This document shows positions 39,769-49,341 of a DNA stretch of 64,000 nt, piece after piece (position 1 is the first letter of the stretch; each line of letters opens with the position of its first letter). The notes under the pieces were generated by a model. It saw only the letters and a program-made list of their open reading frames with translations, made no database searches and was not told where the DNA came from. The position numbers were made by a program, and so were the translations under genes. This DNA is from Comamonas sp. (GTDB taxonomy: Bacteria; Pseudomonadota; Gammaproteobacteria; Burkholderiales; Burkholderiaceae_C), in NCBI GenBank assembly GCA_021166775.1, contig JAJPEQ010000013.1:62001-126000 (forward strand), in the 5' to 3' direction.

Positions 39769-40458
39769 CTACATCCCCAGCGATTTGAGCAGATCGTCCA
39801 TGTCCGAGCCGCTGCCTGCCTGCGGCGCAGCTGCGTGGTGCTGGCTGGCGGCCTGGGTCATGAGGCTGTCGGGGTCGGGCGCTTCCTGGGGCTCGAAGTC
39901 GTAGAGCTTGATGAACTGGGTGCGGTCGATTGCCAGTTCGAGGTAGAAGATGTTGTTCCTGGCGGTGTAGAAGGTGACGCGCCGGGCTTCGGGCTGGTCA
40001 AGATTGGCGTCGACGCTCAGCACGACCTGCTGGTTGAGCACAAGCATCTTGGGCTGGTTCTGCGTGATGCGGGTCTGCAACTCGCGCTGGATGGCGCTGG
40101 TGAAGTCGCCCACGACCTGGTTCATGAGCTCGCCCATCACGTTCGCGACCTCGTCCGAGGTGTAGGCGGGGGCGAGGTCGGTTTCGGACATGCCCATGCT
40201 CAGCAGGTAGCTCTGGTAGATCTCCATCGCCGCGGCGGCGGAGAAGTTGATCACCACCAGGCCGGAAAAGCCGCCGTTGAAGAGCACGAAGCAGCCGATG
40301 TCGGGCTTGAGGCAGGTCTTGCCGATGCGCTGCACCATGCCCGAATAGCGCACCGTGCCCTGCGTGGCCACCGAGAGCACGCGGGTGACGGAGTTGCACA
40401 GGCTGATGAGCACATCCTTGGTGCCGTAGACGACGGTGTTGTCGGGTGTATCGGTCAT
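39769..40458 (-). CDS. DUF3334 / CheX-like protein
   Basis: A 229-residue protein that fits the DUF3334 family from memory: VRYSGMVQRIGKTCLKPDIG, FNGGFSGLVVINFS, SDEVANVMGELMNQVVGDFT and ITQNQPKMLVLNQQV. The segment with E..N near MGELMNQ resembles CheX/CheC-type phosphatase motifs. The C-terminus, after a linker, ends DMDDLLKSLGM, like short motifs that dock to flagellar switch or chemotaxis proteins. Start ATG 40458 (MTDTPDNTVVYG). Function unproven. Confidence 0.75.
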   Translation of the reverse strand: MTDTPDNTVVYGTKDVLISLCNSVTRVLSVATQGTVRYSGMVQRIGKTCLKPDIGCFVLFNGGFSGLVVINFSAAAAMEIYQSYLLSMGMSETDLAPAYTSDEVANVMGELMNQVVGDFTSAIQRELQTRITQNQPKMLVLNQQVVLSVDANLDQPEARRVTFYTARNNIFYLELAIDRTQFIKLYDFEPQEAPDPDSLMTQAASQHHAAAPQAGSGSDMDDLLKSLGM

Positions 40459-40480
40459 TTTTTCTATCTCGAACCAGGGT

Positions 40481-42778
<2,298 letters not shown>

Positions 42779-42876
42779 GGTGGTTGACCTGGGATGCTTG
42801 CGGCTAGCTTACTGCAAACAGGAAGGCCGACAGGGCGGCTTCAAGCGCTCTGTCGGCCGGATGGGGCGATGGTCGG

Positions 42877-44355
42877 TCAGTGCGCGCTCGATTGCAGGCT
42901 GGCGGCCTGGGGGTCGTCCTTGGCGCCGTTGAAGAAGAGATTGAGCGCCACGGCGGCGATCGAGGCGAGCAGGATGCCCGATTCGATCAGCGGGTGGATG
43001 GCGTGCGGCATCCATTGGCGGAAGTTGGGCGCCACCAGCGGAATCATGCCGACGCCGATGGAGATGGCGACGATGATGGCGTTGTTGCGGTTGTTGTGGA
43101 AGTCCACGCCAGCGAGGATGCGGATGCCGGTGGCCGCGACCATGCCGAACATCACCAGGCCCGCGCCGCCGAGCACCACCGTGGGCAGCGACTCGACCAG
43201 CGCCCCCATTTTGGGCACGATGCCGAACAGGATCATGATGGCGCCGCCGGCCACGCACACCCAGCGGCTCTTGATGCCGGTGACCGCCACCAGGCCGACG
43301 TTCTGCGAGAAGCTGGTGTATGGGAAGGTGCTGAACAGGCCGCCGATCACCGTGCCCAGGCCATCGGTGCGCAGGCCGCGCTTGAGGTCGTCGGGTGTGA
43401 TTTCCTTGCCGGTCATCTCGCCCAGCGCGAGGAACATGCCGGTCGATTCGATCAGCACCACGATCATCACCAGCGACATCGTGAGGATGAGGATGGGGTC
43501 GAACACCGGGTAGGCGATCTGAAATGGCAGCACCAGATCAAACCAGGAGGCCTTGCCCACTTTCTCGAAGGTCATCAGCCCCATGGCCGCGGTGATGACG
43601 CCGCCCACGATGATGCCCACGAGTACCGAGATGTTGGCGAGAAAGCCCCTGCCGAAGCGCGCGACGAACAGGATGGTGAGCAGCACGACGGCCGAGATGC
43701 CCATGCCCGTGAGGTCGGCGTACTTGGGATTCGGCATCGTGGGCAGGATGGCCAGGCCCTTGGGCACGGGTGGCAATGATGAGCCTGGTGCGCTGACGGC
43801 GGCCTGCAGCTCGGAGAGCCACTTGATGTATTCGGGGTTGGTCACCGAGGGGGCGGTGGGGCCGACGGGGTTGCCGAAGATCCAGTTGATGCCGATGCGC
43901 ATCAGGCTGATGCCGATGACCGCGATGATGGTGCCCGTGACCACGGGCGGAAAGAAGCGAAGCATGCGGCTCATGAGTGGCGCGATGAGGATGGCGACGA
44001 CGCCCGCGCCAATGACCGAACCGAAGATGAGGCCGGCCCCGTAGGGTCCGCCGTTGGACTGCGCCATCGAGACCATGGGCGCGACGGCCGCGAAGGTCAC
44101 GCCCATCATCACCGGCAGCTTGATGCCGAACCACTGCGTGAGGCCACCGGCCTGGATCATCGTGACCAGGCCGCAGACGAAGAGATCGGCCGAGATGAGG
44201 TGCGCCACCTGCTCGGGCGTGAGGTTGAGCGCGCGCCCGACGATGAGCGGCACCGCCACGGCGCCCGCGTACATCACGAGCACGTGCTGCATCCCCAGGG
44301 TGATCATGTGGCCCCAGGAGAGTTTTTCATCTACCGGATGGACGGGTTTTTGCAT
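42877..44355 (-). CDS. NCS2-family xanthine/urate permease
   Basis: Nucleobase:cation symporter-2 of 492 residues, with about 12-14 membrane segments. The family motif is QNVGLVAVTG (Q-N-x-G-x4-T-G), the version seen in xanthine and urate carriers rather than uracil carriers. Start ATG 44355 has AGGAG upstream. A predicted purine-regulator site (44389-44404) lies 34 bases before the start. Together with the purine genes upstream on the same strand this supports import of xanthine or urate. Confidence 0.88.
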   Translation of the reverse strand: MQKPVHPVDEKLSWGHMITLGMQHVLVMYAGAVAVPLIVGRALNLTPEQVAHLISADLFVCGLVTMIQAGGLTQWFGIKLPVMMGVTFAAVAPMVSMAQSNGGPYGAGLIFGSVIGAGVVAILIAPLMSRMLRFFPPVVTGTIIAVIGISLMRIGINWIFGNPVGPTAPSVTNPEYIKWLSELQAAVSAPGSSLPPVPKGLAILPTMPNPKYADLTGMGISAVVLLTILFVARFGRGFLANISVLVGIIVGGVITAAMGLMTFEKVGKASWFDLVLPFQIAYPVFDPILILTMSLVMIVVLIESTGMFLALGEMTGKEITPDDLKRGLRTDGLGTVIGGLFSTFPYTSFSQNVGLVAVTGIKSRWVCVAGGAIMILFGIVPKMGALVESLPTVVLGGAGLVMFGMVAATGIRILAGVDFHNNRNNAIIVAISIGVGMIPLVAPNFRQWMPHAIHPLIESGILLASIAAVALNLFFNGAKDDPQAASLQSSAH

Positions 44356-44388
44356 GCAAGGCTCCTGAGATGGGAAGGTTACATACAA

Positions 44389-44404
44389 AAAGTGTATACA
44401 AAAT
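44389..44404. promoter_or_regulatory. Predicted GntR operator before the permease gene
   Basis: AAAGTGTATACAAAAT, 13 of 16 identical to the perfect palindrome AAAGTGTATACACTTT at 51341-51356, with the TGTATACA core intact. Confidence 0.75.
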
Positions 44405-44429
44405 TGGTGGTATAAATACTATGGGATAC

Positions 44430-44451
44430 ACGGGGTTGACATGAACCCCGT
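44430..44451. terminator. Palindrome after the M20 hydrolase gene
   Basis: ACGGGGTT / AACCCCGT, perfect 8-bp stem with a 6-base loop, 16 bases past the M20 gene stop (44467). There is no T run on the minus strand; TTTTC follows on the plus strand. It may end the upstream operon before the permease's own promoter. Confidence 0.45.
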
Positions 44452-44466
44452 TTTCAAATAGCGGTC

Positions 44467-45726
44467 TTACTGCGCCATCAGATCGCACAGGCTGCGCGCG
44501 ACGACCTTGGTGGCGCGGCGCAGGTCTTCCAGGTCGATGCGCTCGTCATTGCGCTTGGCGTGGCTCTCCAGCACGGTGCGCGGGCCGGCGCCGTAGATCA
44601 CGCCGGGTATGCCGCGTTCGACGTACAGGCGCACGTCGGTGTACAGCGGCGTGCCCACGGCGGGCGGCTTTTCACCAAACACGGCCTCGCCGTGCTTTTG
44701 CAGTGTGTCGACCAAGGGGGCGTTGCCCTTGAGCGGCGTCATCGCATGGGCCAGCAGGATGCGGCGCACGTCGGTGGTGACGGCCTGCTCGCCCTTCACG
44801 CCGCGCCAGCGGTTGAAGTGCCGGGTGGCATCCGCGATCACCTTGCGCAGGCGCGCCTCGACCCTGGCGGGATTTTCCTCGGGGATCATGCGGCGGTCGA
44901 GCTTGAGCACGACCTTGCCGGGGATCACGTTGGTGTTGGTGCCGCCTTCGATGCGGCCGATGTTCAGGTAGGGGTGGTCGATGCCCTTCACCCTGGAGCT
45001 CACCTCTTGGTAGGCGGTGTTCTCGGCATAGAGTGCGTTCATGATGAAGACCGCCGCTTGCAGGGCGTCCACGCCCGTGTGCGGCACGGCGGCGTGCGCC
45101 ATCCTGCCGTTGACGGTGACTTCCAGCTGCAGGCAGCCGTTGTGCGCGGTGACGACTTCATACGAAAAACCGGCGGCGATCATCAGGTCGGGCTTGGTGA
45201 GGCCCTGGGAAAGCAGCCAACCCGGGCCGAGCAGGCCGCCGAATTCCTCATCGTAGGTGAAGTGCAGTTCGATGGTGCCCTTGGCGGGCCGGGCCACGGC
45301 TTCGAGCGCGCGCACCGCGAAGCTGAAGGTGGAGAAGTCGCACTTGCTCACCGCGGCGGCGCGGCCGTAGAGCTTGCCGCCCTCGATCTCGGCGCCGTAG
45401 GGGGCGTGCTGCCAACCTTCGCCCGGCGGCACCACATCGCCATGGGCGTTGAGCGCGAGCGTGAGGCCGCCCTTGCCGTAGGGGCGGCGCACGATGAGGT
45501 TGGTGATGGACTGCATGCCGTAGGCCTTCACCTCGGCGTCGGGCACCGGGTGCTTCTCGGCCTCGAAGCCGAAGGCGCGGATGAGTTCGGCGGCGCGCTC
45601 CGCGTGCGGCGCGTTGTTGCCGGGCGGCGTGTCGGTGGGCACGCGCACCAGTTCCTGCAGAAAGCGTACCTGTTCGTCGAAGTGCTGGTCGATCCAGGCG
45701 TCGAGTTGTTCGTAGGTTGTGGTCAT
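44467..45726 (-). CDS. M20-family metallohydrolase in the purine operon
   Basis: A 419-residue ArgE/DapE-like hydrolase. Zinc-binding sites are visible in LNAHGDVVPPGEGW (HxD), YDEEFGG and the C-terminal ESHAKRNDERI; the dimerisation domain carries NGRMAHAAVPHTGVDAL. It starts 10 bases after the uraD-allC stop, so it is part of the gntR-puuE-uraD/allC operon. That position suggests an amide substrate from allantoin breakdown, such as a ureido compound, but the sequence alone does not give it. Confidence 0.85.
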   Translation of the reverse strand: MTTTYEQLDAWIDQHFDEQVRFLQELVRVPTDTPPGNNAPHAERAAELIRAFGFEAEKHPVPDAEVKAYGMQSITNLIVRRPYGKGGLTLALNAHGDVVPPGEGWQHAPYGAEIEGGKLYGRAAAVSKCDFSTFSFAVRALEAVARPAKGTIELHFTYDEEFGGLLGPGWLLSQGLTKPDLMIAAGFSYEVVTAHNGCLQLEVTVNGRMAHAAVPHTGVDALQAAVFIMNALYAENTAYQEVSSRVKGIDHPYLNIGRIEGGTNTNVIPGKVVLKLDRRMIPEENPARVEARLRKVIADATRHFNRWRGVKGEQAVTTDVRRILLAHAMTPLKGNAPLVDTLQKHGEAVFGEKPPAVGTPLYTDVRLYVERGIPGVIYGAGPRTVLESHAKRNDERIDLEDLRRATKVVARSLCDLMAQ

Positions 45727-45736
45727 GGTCTGGGTT

Positions 45737-47503
45737 TTAATGGGCGAGTTGGTTTAGCACGTGGCTGTAGGCGAGCACGGCCAGCTGCAGGTCGTCGGCC
45801 GTGGTGGATTCGAGCGGGTTGTGGCTGATGCCGCTGTTTTCGCCGCGCACGAAGAGCATGGCCTGTGGCAGCATCTGATGGATCTTCATCGCGTCGTGCC
45901 CGGCGCCGCTGGGCATGCGGTGCACGGGCAGGCCCAGCGCCTGCACCGCCGCTTCCCAGCGCGCCTGCAAGACCGGGTTGCTGGGGGCGGCGCTCGCCTG
46001 CATGCTGCGTTCGGCCACGTACTGCAGGCCGCGGCGCTGGCAGACGTCGTCCAGGCGCTGCAGGATGTCGGCCACGAGGGCATCGCGCTGGGCGTTGCCG
46101 GGGGCGCGCAGGTCCAGGCTGAATTCGCAGCGCCCCGGCACCACGTTGACCGAACCGCTGGGCACGCTGAGCATGCCCATGGTGGCCACGCTGTCGCCAT
46201 CGCGGGCGGCGCGCTCTTCCATGTACAGCAGCAGTTCGGCGGCGGCGGCGGCGGCGTCGCGGCGGTGGTTCATGGGCGTGGTGCCGGCGTGGCTCGCCAT
46301 GCCGGTGATCGCGCACAAGTAGCGGCTGCTGGCGTTGATGCTGGTGACCACGCCCAGCGGCAGGCCCATCTCGTTGAGCACCGGGCCCTGTTCGATGTGC
46401 ACTTCGATGTAGCCCAGGTACCGGGCCGGATCGCGCTTGAGCCTGGGGATGTCGGCGATGCACAGGCCCGCGTGCTCCATCGCGGCGCGCAGGGTGATGC
46501 CATCGGCGTCCTCCTGATCCAGCCAGCTTGGGTCGAAATCGCCCACGAGCGCGCCCGAGCCGAGGAAGGTGGCCTTGTATCGCTGGCCTTCTTCTTCGGC
46601 GAAGGCGACGAGCTCGATGCCGAAGGGCAGGCGGCGCCCCGCGCGGTGCAGCTCGCGCACGCAGGCCAGCGGCACAAAGATGCCGGTGCGGCCGTCGTAC
46701 TTGCCGCCGTTCCTCACGGTGTCGTAATGGCTGCCGGTCAGCAGGTATTTGCCGTCCTCGGCAGCGGGTTTGTAGCGGCCCACGACGTTGCCCACGGCGT
46801 CGATCTCGACTTCGTCGAAGCCGCTCTCGCGCATCCAGTGGCTGATGCGTTGCGCGCAGGCGCGGTGCGCGTCGGTCAGGTAGGTGACGGTGAGCTGGCC
46901 GCGTTCGGCATAGCCCGCGTCGCTGTGCTGCGCCAGACGCTCGTGCCAGTCCCAGACATCGTTGCCCAGCAGCGGCTCGGCGCCGAATTTCTCGTTCAGA
47001 CGGATTTCCGCGATGCGGTGGATGTTGCGCAGCGCCTCGGCACGCTCGAACTCCGGGTGGTTGGCCAGGCGCCGCGCAAACGTGTCGATGATCTGCTGCT
47101 TGCTCAACCCCGTGCCGCGCGGGCCGCGCACCGCCAGGATGAAGGGAAAGCCGAAGCGCGCGTTGTAGTCGTGGTTCAGTTGCTGGATGCGGGCGAATTC
47201 GTCGGGGGTGCAGCTCGTCAGGCCCGCCCGGTTTTGCTCGTTCGTTGATTCGGCCGTGAGGGTCTTGGCCACCATCGCCTTGCCCGCGAGCTCGGGGTGG
47301 GCGCGGATGAGCTTCAGCTGCGCGTCCGTGCCCGCTGCCTCCAGCGCCTGCACCATGGCGTATTTGAGCTGCGCCAGCGTGGCGAACGGGCGGTGCGCAA
47401 GGGCTGCCTCGGCGATCCAGGGGGAATGCTCGTAAATGCCGTCCAGCAGCAGCGTGGCCTGCGCCAGCGGTGCCGCGTTGAGTTGTTCCAGCGTCAAGGG
47501 CAT
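45737..47503 (-). CDS. Fused OHCU decarboxylase (UraD) and allantoate amidohydrolase (AllC)
   Basis: A 588-residue bifunctional protein. Residues 1-~170 are UraD: H69 in RAHPELAG, the SxxEQ motif STNEQ and NARFGFPFI, turning OHCU into S-allantoin. Residues ~180-588 are an M20 allantoate amidohydrolase: GSHYDTVRNGGKYDG, AFAEEEGQRY, EVHIEQGPVL and SGAGHDAMKI. The two halves act on either side of the allantoinase step, which PuuE, encoded just upstream, should supply. A dispersed repeat separates it from puuE. Confidence 0.93.
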   Translation of the reverse strand: MPLTLEQLNAAPLAQATLLLDGIYEHSPWIAEAALAHRPFATLAQLKYAMVQALEAAGTDAQLKLIRAHPELAGKAMVAKTLTAESTNEQNRAGLTSCTPDEFARIQQLNHDYNARFGFPFILAVRGPRGTGLSKQQIIDTFARRLANHPEFERAEALRNIHRIAEIRLNEKFGAEPLLGNDVWDWHERLAQHSDAGYAERGQLTVTYLTDAHRACAQRISHWMRESGFDEVEIDAVGNVVGRYKPAAEDGKYLLTGSHYDTVRNGGKYDGRTGIFVPLACVRELHRAGRRLPFGIELVAFAEEEGQRYKATFLGSGALVGDFDPSWLDQEDADGITLRAAMEHAGLCIADIPRLKRDPARYLGYIEVHIEQGPVLNEMGLPLGVVTSINASSRYLCAITGMASHAGTTPMNHRRDAAAAAAELLLYMEERAARDGDSVATMGMLSVPSGSVNVVPGRCEFSLDLRAPGNAQRDALVADILQRLDDVCQRRGLQYVAERSMQASAAPSNPVLQARWEAAVQALGLPVHRMPSGAGHDAMKIHQMLPQAMLFVRGENSGISHNPLESTTADDLQLAVLAYSHVLNQLAH

Positions 47504-47512
47504 GGGATTCCT

Positions 47513-47572
47513 ATTAAATAAATAGCTGATTGCGCTTGATTGGCAAGCGTCTCAGCCCGATTTGGCTTGAAT
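47513..47572 (-). repeat. Dispersed repeat copy between puuE and uraD-allC
   Basis: AAATAGCTGATTGCGCTTGA with GGCAAGCGTCTCAGCC, reverse orientation relative to the 20456 copy. It lies inside the purine operon, so if it terminates transcription it would reduce downstream expression. Confidence 0.65.
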
Positions 47573-47574
47573 CT

Positions 47575-48543
47575 TCAGACCGGCGCGGGAAACTGCCTGG
47601 CCCAGTGGCGCGCCAGGTCGATGCGGCGGCACACCCACACCTGGTCGTGGCGCGCGATGTGGTCCAGGAACTTCTGCAGCGCGATGAAGCGCCCCGGACG
47701 CCCCACCATGCGGCAGTGCAGGCCGATGGTCATCATCTTGGGTGCGTTCAGGCCCTGGGGGTCGCCCTCGGCGTAGAGCACGTCAAACGCATCGCGCATG
47801 TACTGGAAGAAGGGGTCGGCGTGCGAATAGCCCTGCGGCAGGCCGAAGCGCATGTCGTTCACGTCGAGCGTGTAGGGCACGACGAGCTGCTGGTGTGCGG
47901 AACCGTCGGTCTTGGCGACTTTCATCCAGAACGGCAGGTCGTCGCCGTAGTAGTCGGCGTCGTAGGTAAAACGCCCGGTGTCGGCGACCAGCCGATGAGT
48001 GTTGGGGCTGTCGCGCCCGGTGTACCAGCCCAGCGCGTGGTCGCCGTGGCTGCCGTAGAGCTGCTCGAAGATGTCCAGGCACTGCTGCATGTGCGCGCGC
48101 TCCAGGTCTTCGGGCATGTCCTGGTAGTGAATCCAGCGCAGGCCGTGGCAGGCGACTTCGTGGCCGAGCTCGTCGAAGGCTTGGGCTACTTCGCGGTTTT
48201 TTTGCAGTGCGGTGGCGACGCCGTAGACCGTGAGCGGGAGCTTGCGGCGTTCAAACTCGCGCAGTACACGCCAGACCCCGGCGCGCGAGCCGTACTCGTA
48301 GATGCTCTCCATGCTCATGTGCCGCGCGGGGTAGGCCGCCGGGTTGAAGAGCTCGGAGAGGAACTGCTCGCTGCCCGCGTCGCCGTGCAGCACGCAGTTC
48401 TCGCCGCCTTCTTCGTAGTTCAGCACGAACTGCACGGCGATGCGTGCCTGGCCCGGCCAGTGCGGATGCGGCGTGGTGCGGCCGTAGCCGGCCAGGTCGC
48501 GTGGGTAGGGGGCGGTGGCGTCGTAAAAAGCGGTGGGGGTCAT
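47575..48543 (-). CDS. puuE: Allantoinase PuuE (polysaccharide-deacetylase family)
   Basis: Metal-independent allantoinase that opens allantoin to allantoate. The 322-residue protein has the family's NodB-like fold: QFVLNYEEGGENCVLHGD, HMSMESIYEYGSRAGVWR, HEVACHGLRWIHYQDM and GWYTGRDSPNTHRLV. ATG 48543 overlaps the gntR stop as ATGA, so the regulator and this enzyme are coupled. The open frame extends far upstream across gntR but that part has no similarity to the family. Confidence 0.94.
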   Translation of the reverse strand: MTPTAFYDATAPYPRDLAGYGRTTPHPHWPGQARIAVQFVLNYEEGGENCVLHGDAGSEQFLSELFNPAAYPARHMSMESIYEYGSRAGVWRVLREFERRKLPLTVYGVATALQKNREVAQAFDELGHEVACHGLRWIHYQDMPEDLERAHMQQCLDIFEQLYGSHGDHALGWYTGRDSPNTHRLVADTGRFTYDADYYGDDLPFWMKVAKTDGSAHQQLVVPYTLDVNDMRFGLPQGYSHADPFFQYMRDAFDVLYAEGDPQGLNAPKMMTIGLHCRMVGRPGRFIALQKFLDHIARHDQVWVCRRIDLARHWARQFPAPV

Positions 48544-49223
48544 GCGTTGCTGGCCGTGAGAGCCATGGACAGGTCGTTGGAGGGAACGTCGCGGTCGAAC
48601 ATCAGCCCGGCCTCCACGTTGTCGAGGTGCTCCTGCATCAGGCGTACCGCGCTCGCCTCGTCGCCGGCGACGAGGGCGTTGAAGATGCCTTCGTGCTCTT
48701 CGTGCGAATGCCCCGCCGCGGTGCTCGTCTGATACATCAGCGTGATCAGCGCACAGCGCGAGATGAGCTCGCCCAGCATCTGCGCCAGCACCTCGTTGCC
48801 CATGAGCTGCGCGATGCGCACGTGAAAGTCGCCCAGCAGCTCGGTGCGCAGGCTTACGTTCTGGCCCAGCATGGCCTTGCGCTCGGCCTCCATGTGCTTC
48901 TTCAGCGCCCGGATCTTGGCGGGCGTGCTTGCTGCGACGAAGGCGCGCACGGTGGCGATTTCCAGCATGCGGCGCACGGCGAAGACCTGGCGCGCTTCCT
49001 CGACCGAGGGCGTGGCCACGAAGGCTCCGCGCGCAGGTTCGAGCCGGATCAGCCGGTTTTGCGAGAGCTGGAACAGCGCCTGCCGTACCAGCGTGCGCGA
49101 GACGCCGAAGTGGTCGGCCAGTTTCTGCTCGGCCAGCTTGGTGCCGGGCAGCAGCCGGTGCTCGACGACGGCCCGGGTCAGGCTCTCGACAATGACTTCG
49201 GTGGTGGAGGCGGGTGTGTCCAT
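48540..49223 (-). CDS. GntR/FCD transcriptional regulator of purine catabolism (predicted)
   Basis: A 227-residue regulator. The N-terminal winged helix has LLPGTKLAEQKLADHFGVSRTLVRQAL. The C-terminal FCD ligand domain follows (RRMLEIATVRAFVAA, then HVRIAQLMGNEVL and the metal/ligand region SHEEHEGIFNALVAGDE). ATG 49223 is preferred; ATG 49232 is also possible. A near-palindrome (49251-49266) lies 18-27 bases upstream, and matching sites lie before three other purine genes, so it probably represses its own operon and the others. The ligand may be urate or a breakdown product. Confidence 0.88.
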   Translation of the reverse strand: MDTPASTTEVIVESLTRAVVEHRLLPGTKLAEQKLADHFGVSRTLVRQALFQLSQNRLIRLEPARGAFVATPSVEEARQVFAVRRMLEIATVRAFVAASTPAKIRALKKHMEAERKAMLGQNVSLRTELLGDFHVRIAQLMGNEVLAQMLGELISRCALITLMYQTSTAAGHSHEEHEGIFNALVAGDEASAVRLMQEHLDNVEAGLMFDRDVPSNDLSMALTASNA

Positions 49224-49250
49224 GCCGGCCATGATACAACGCGGACACAA

Positions 49251-49266
49251 AAATTGCATACACTTT
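49251..49266. promoter_or_regulatory. Predicted GntR operator before gntR-puuE operon
   Basis: AAATTGCATACACTTT matches the perfect site at 51341-51356 in 14 of 16 positions. It implies autoregulation. Confidence 0.75.
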
Positions 49267-49341
49267 TTGTCGACGATCGCACTCATCCCCGCCGAAGCGG
49301 TCCGTGGGCGGGAGGCTGGGGCGCTTTGCGGGCGCTCGTGC

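Noticed and set aside
48544-49263. Upstream extension of the puuE frame across gntR
   Set aside because: It is a shadow of gntR; the family start and the ATGA overlap fix puuE at 48543.
49224-49286. Upstream extension of gntR starting at 49286
   Set aside because: It would place the predicted operator inside the coding sequence; the residues (MSAIVDKKCMQFLC) do not resemble a GntR N-terminus.
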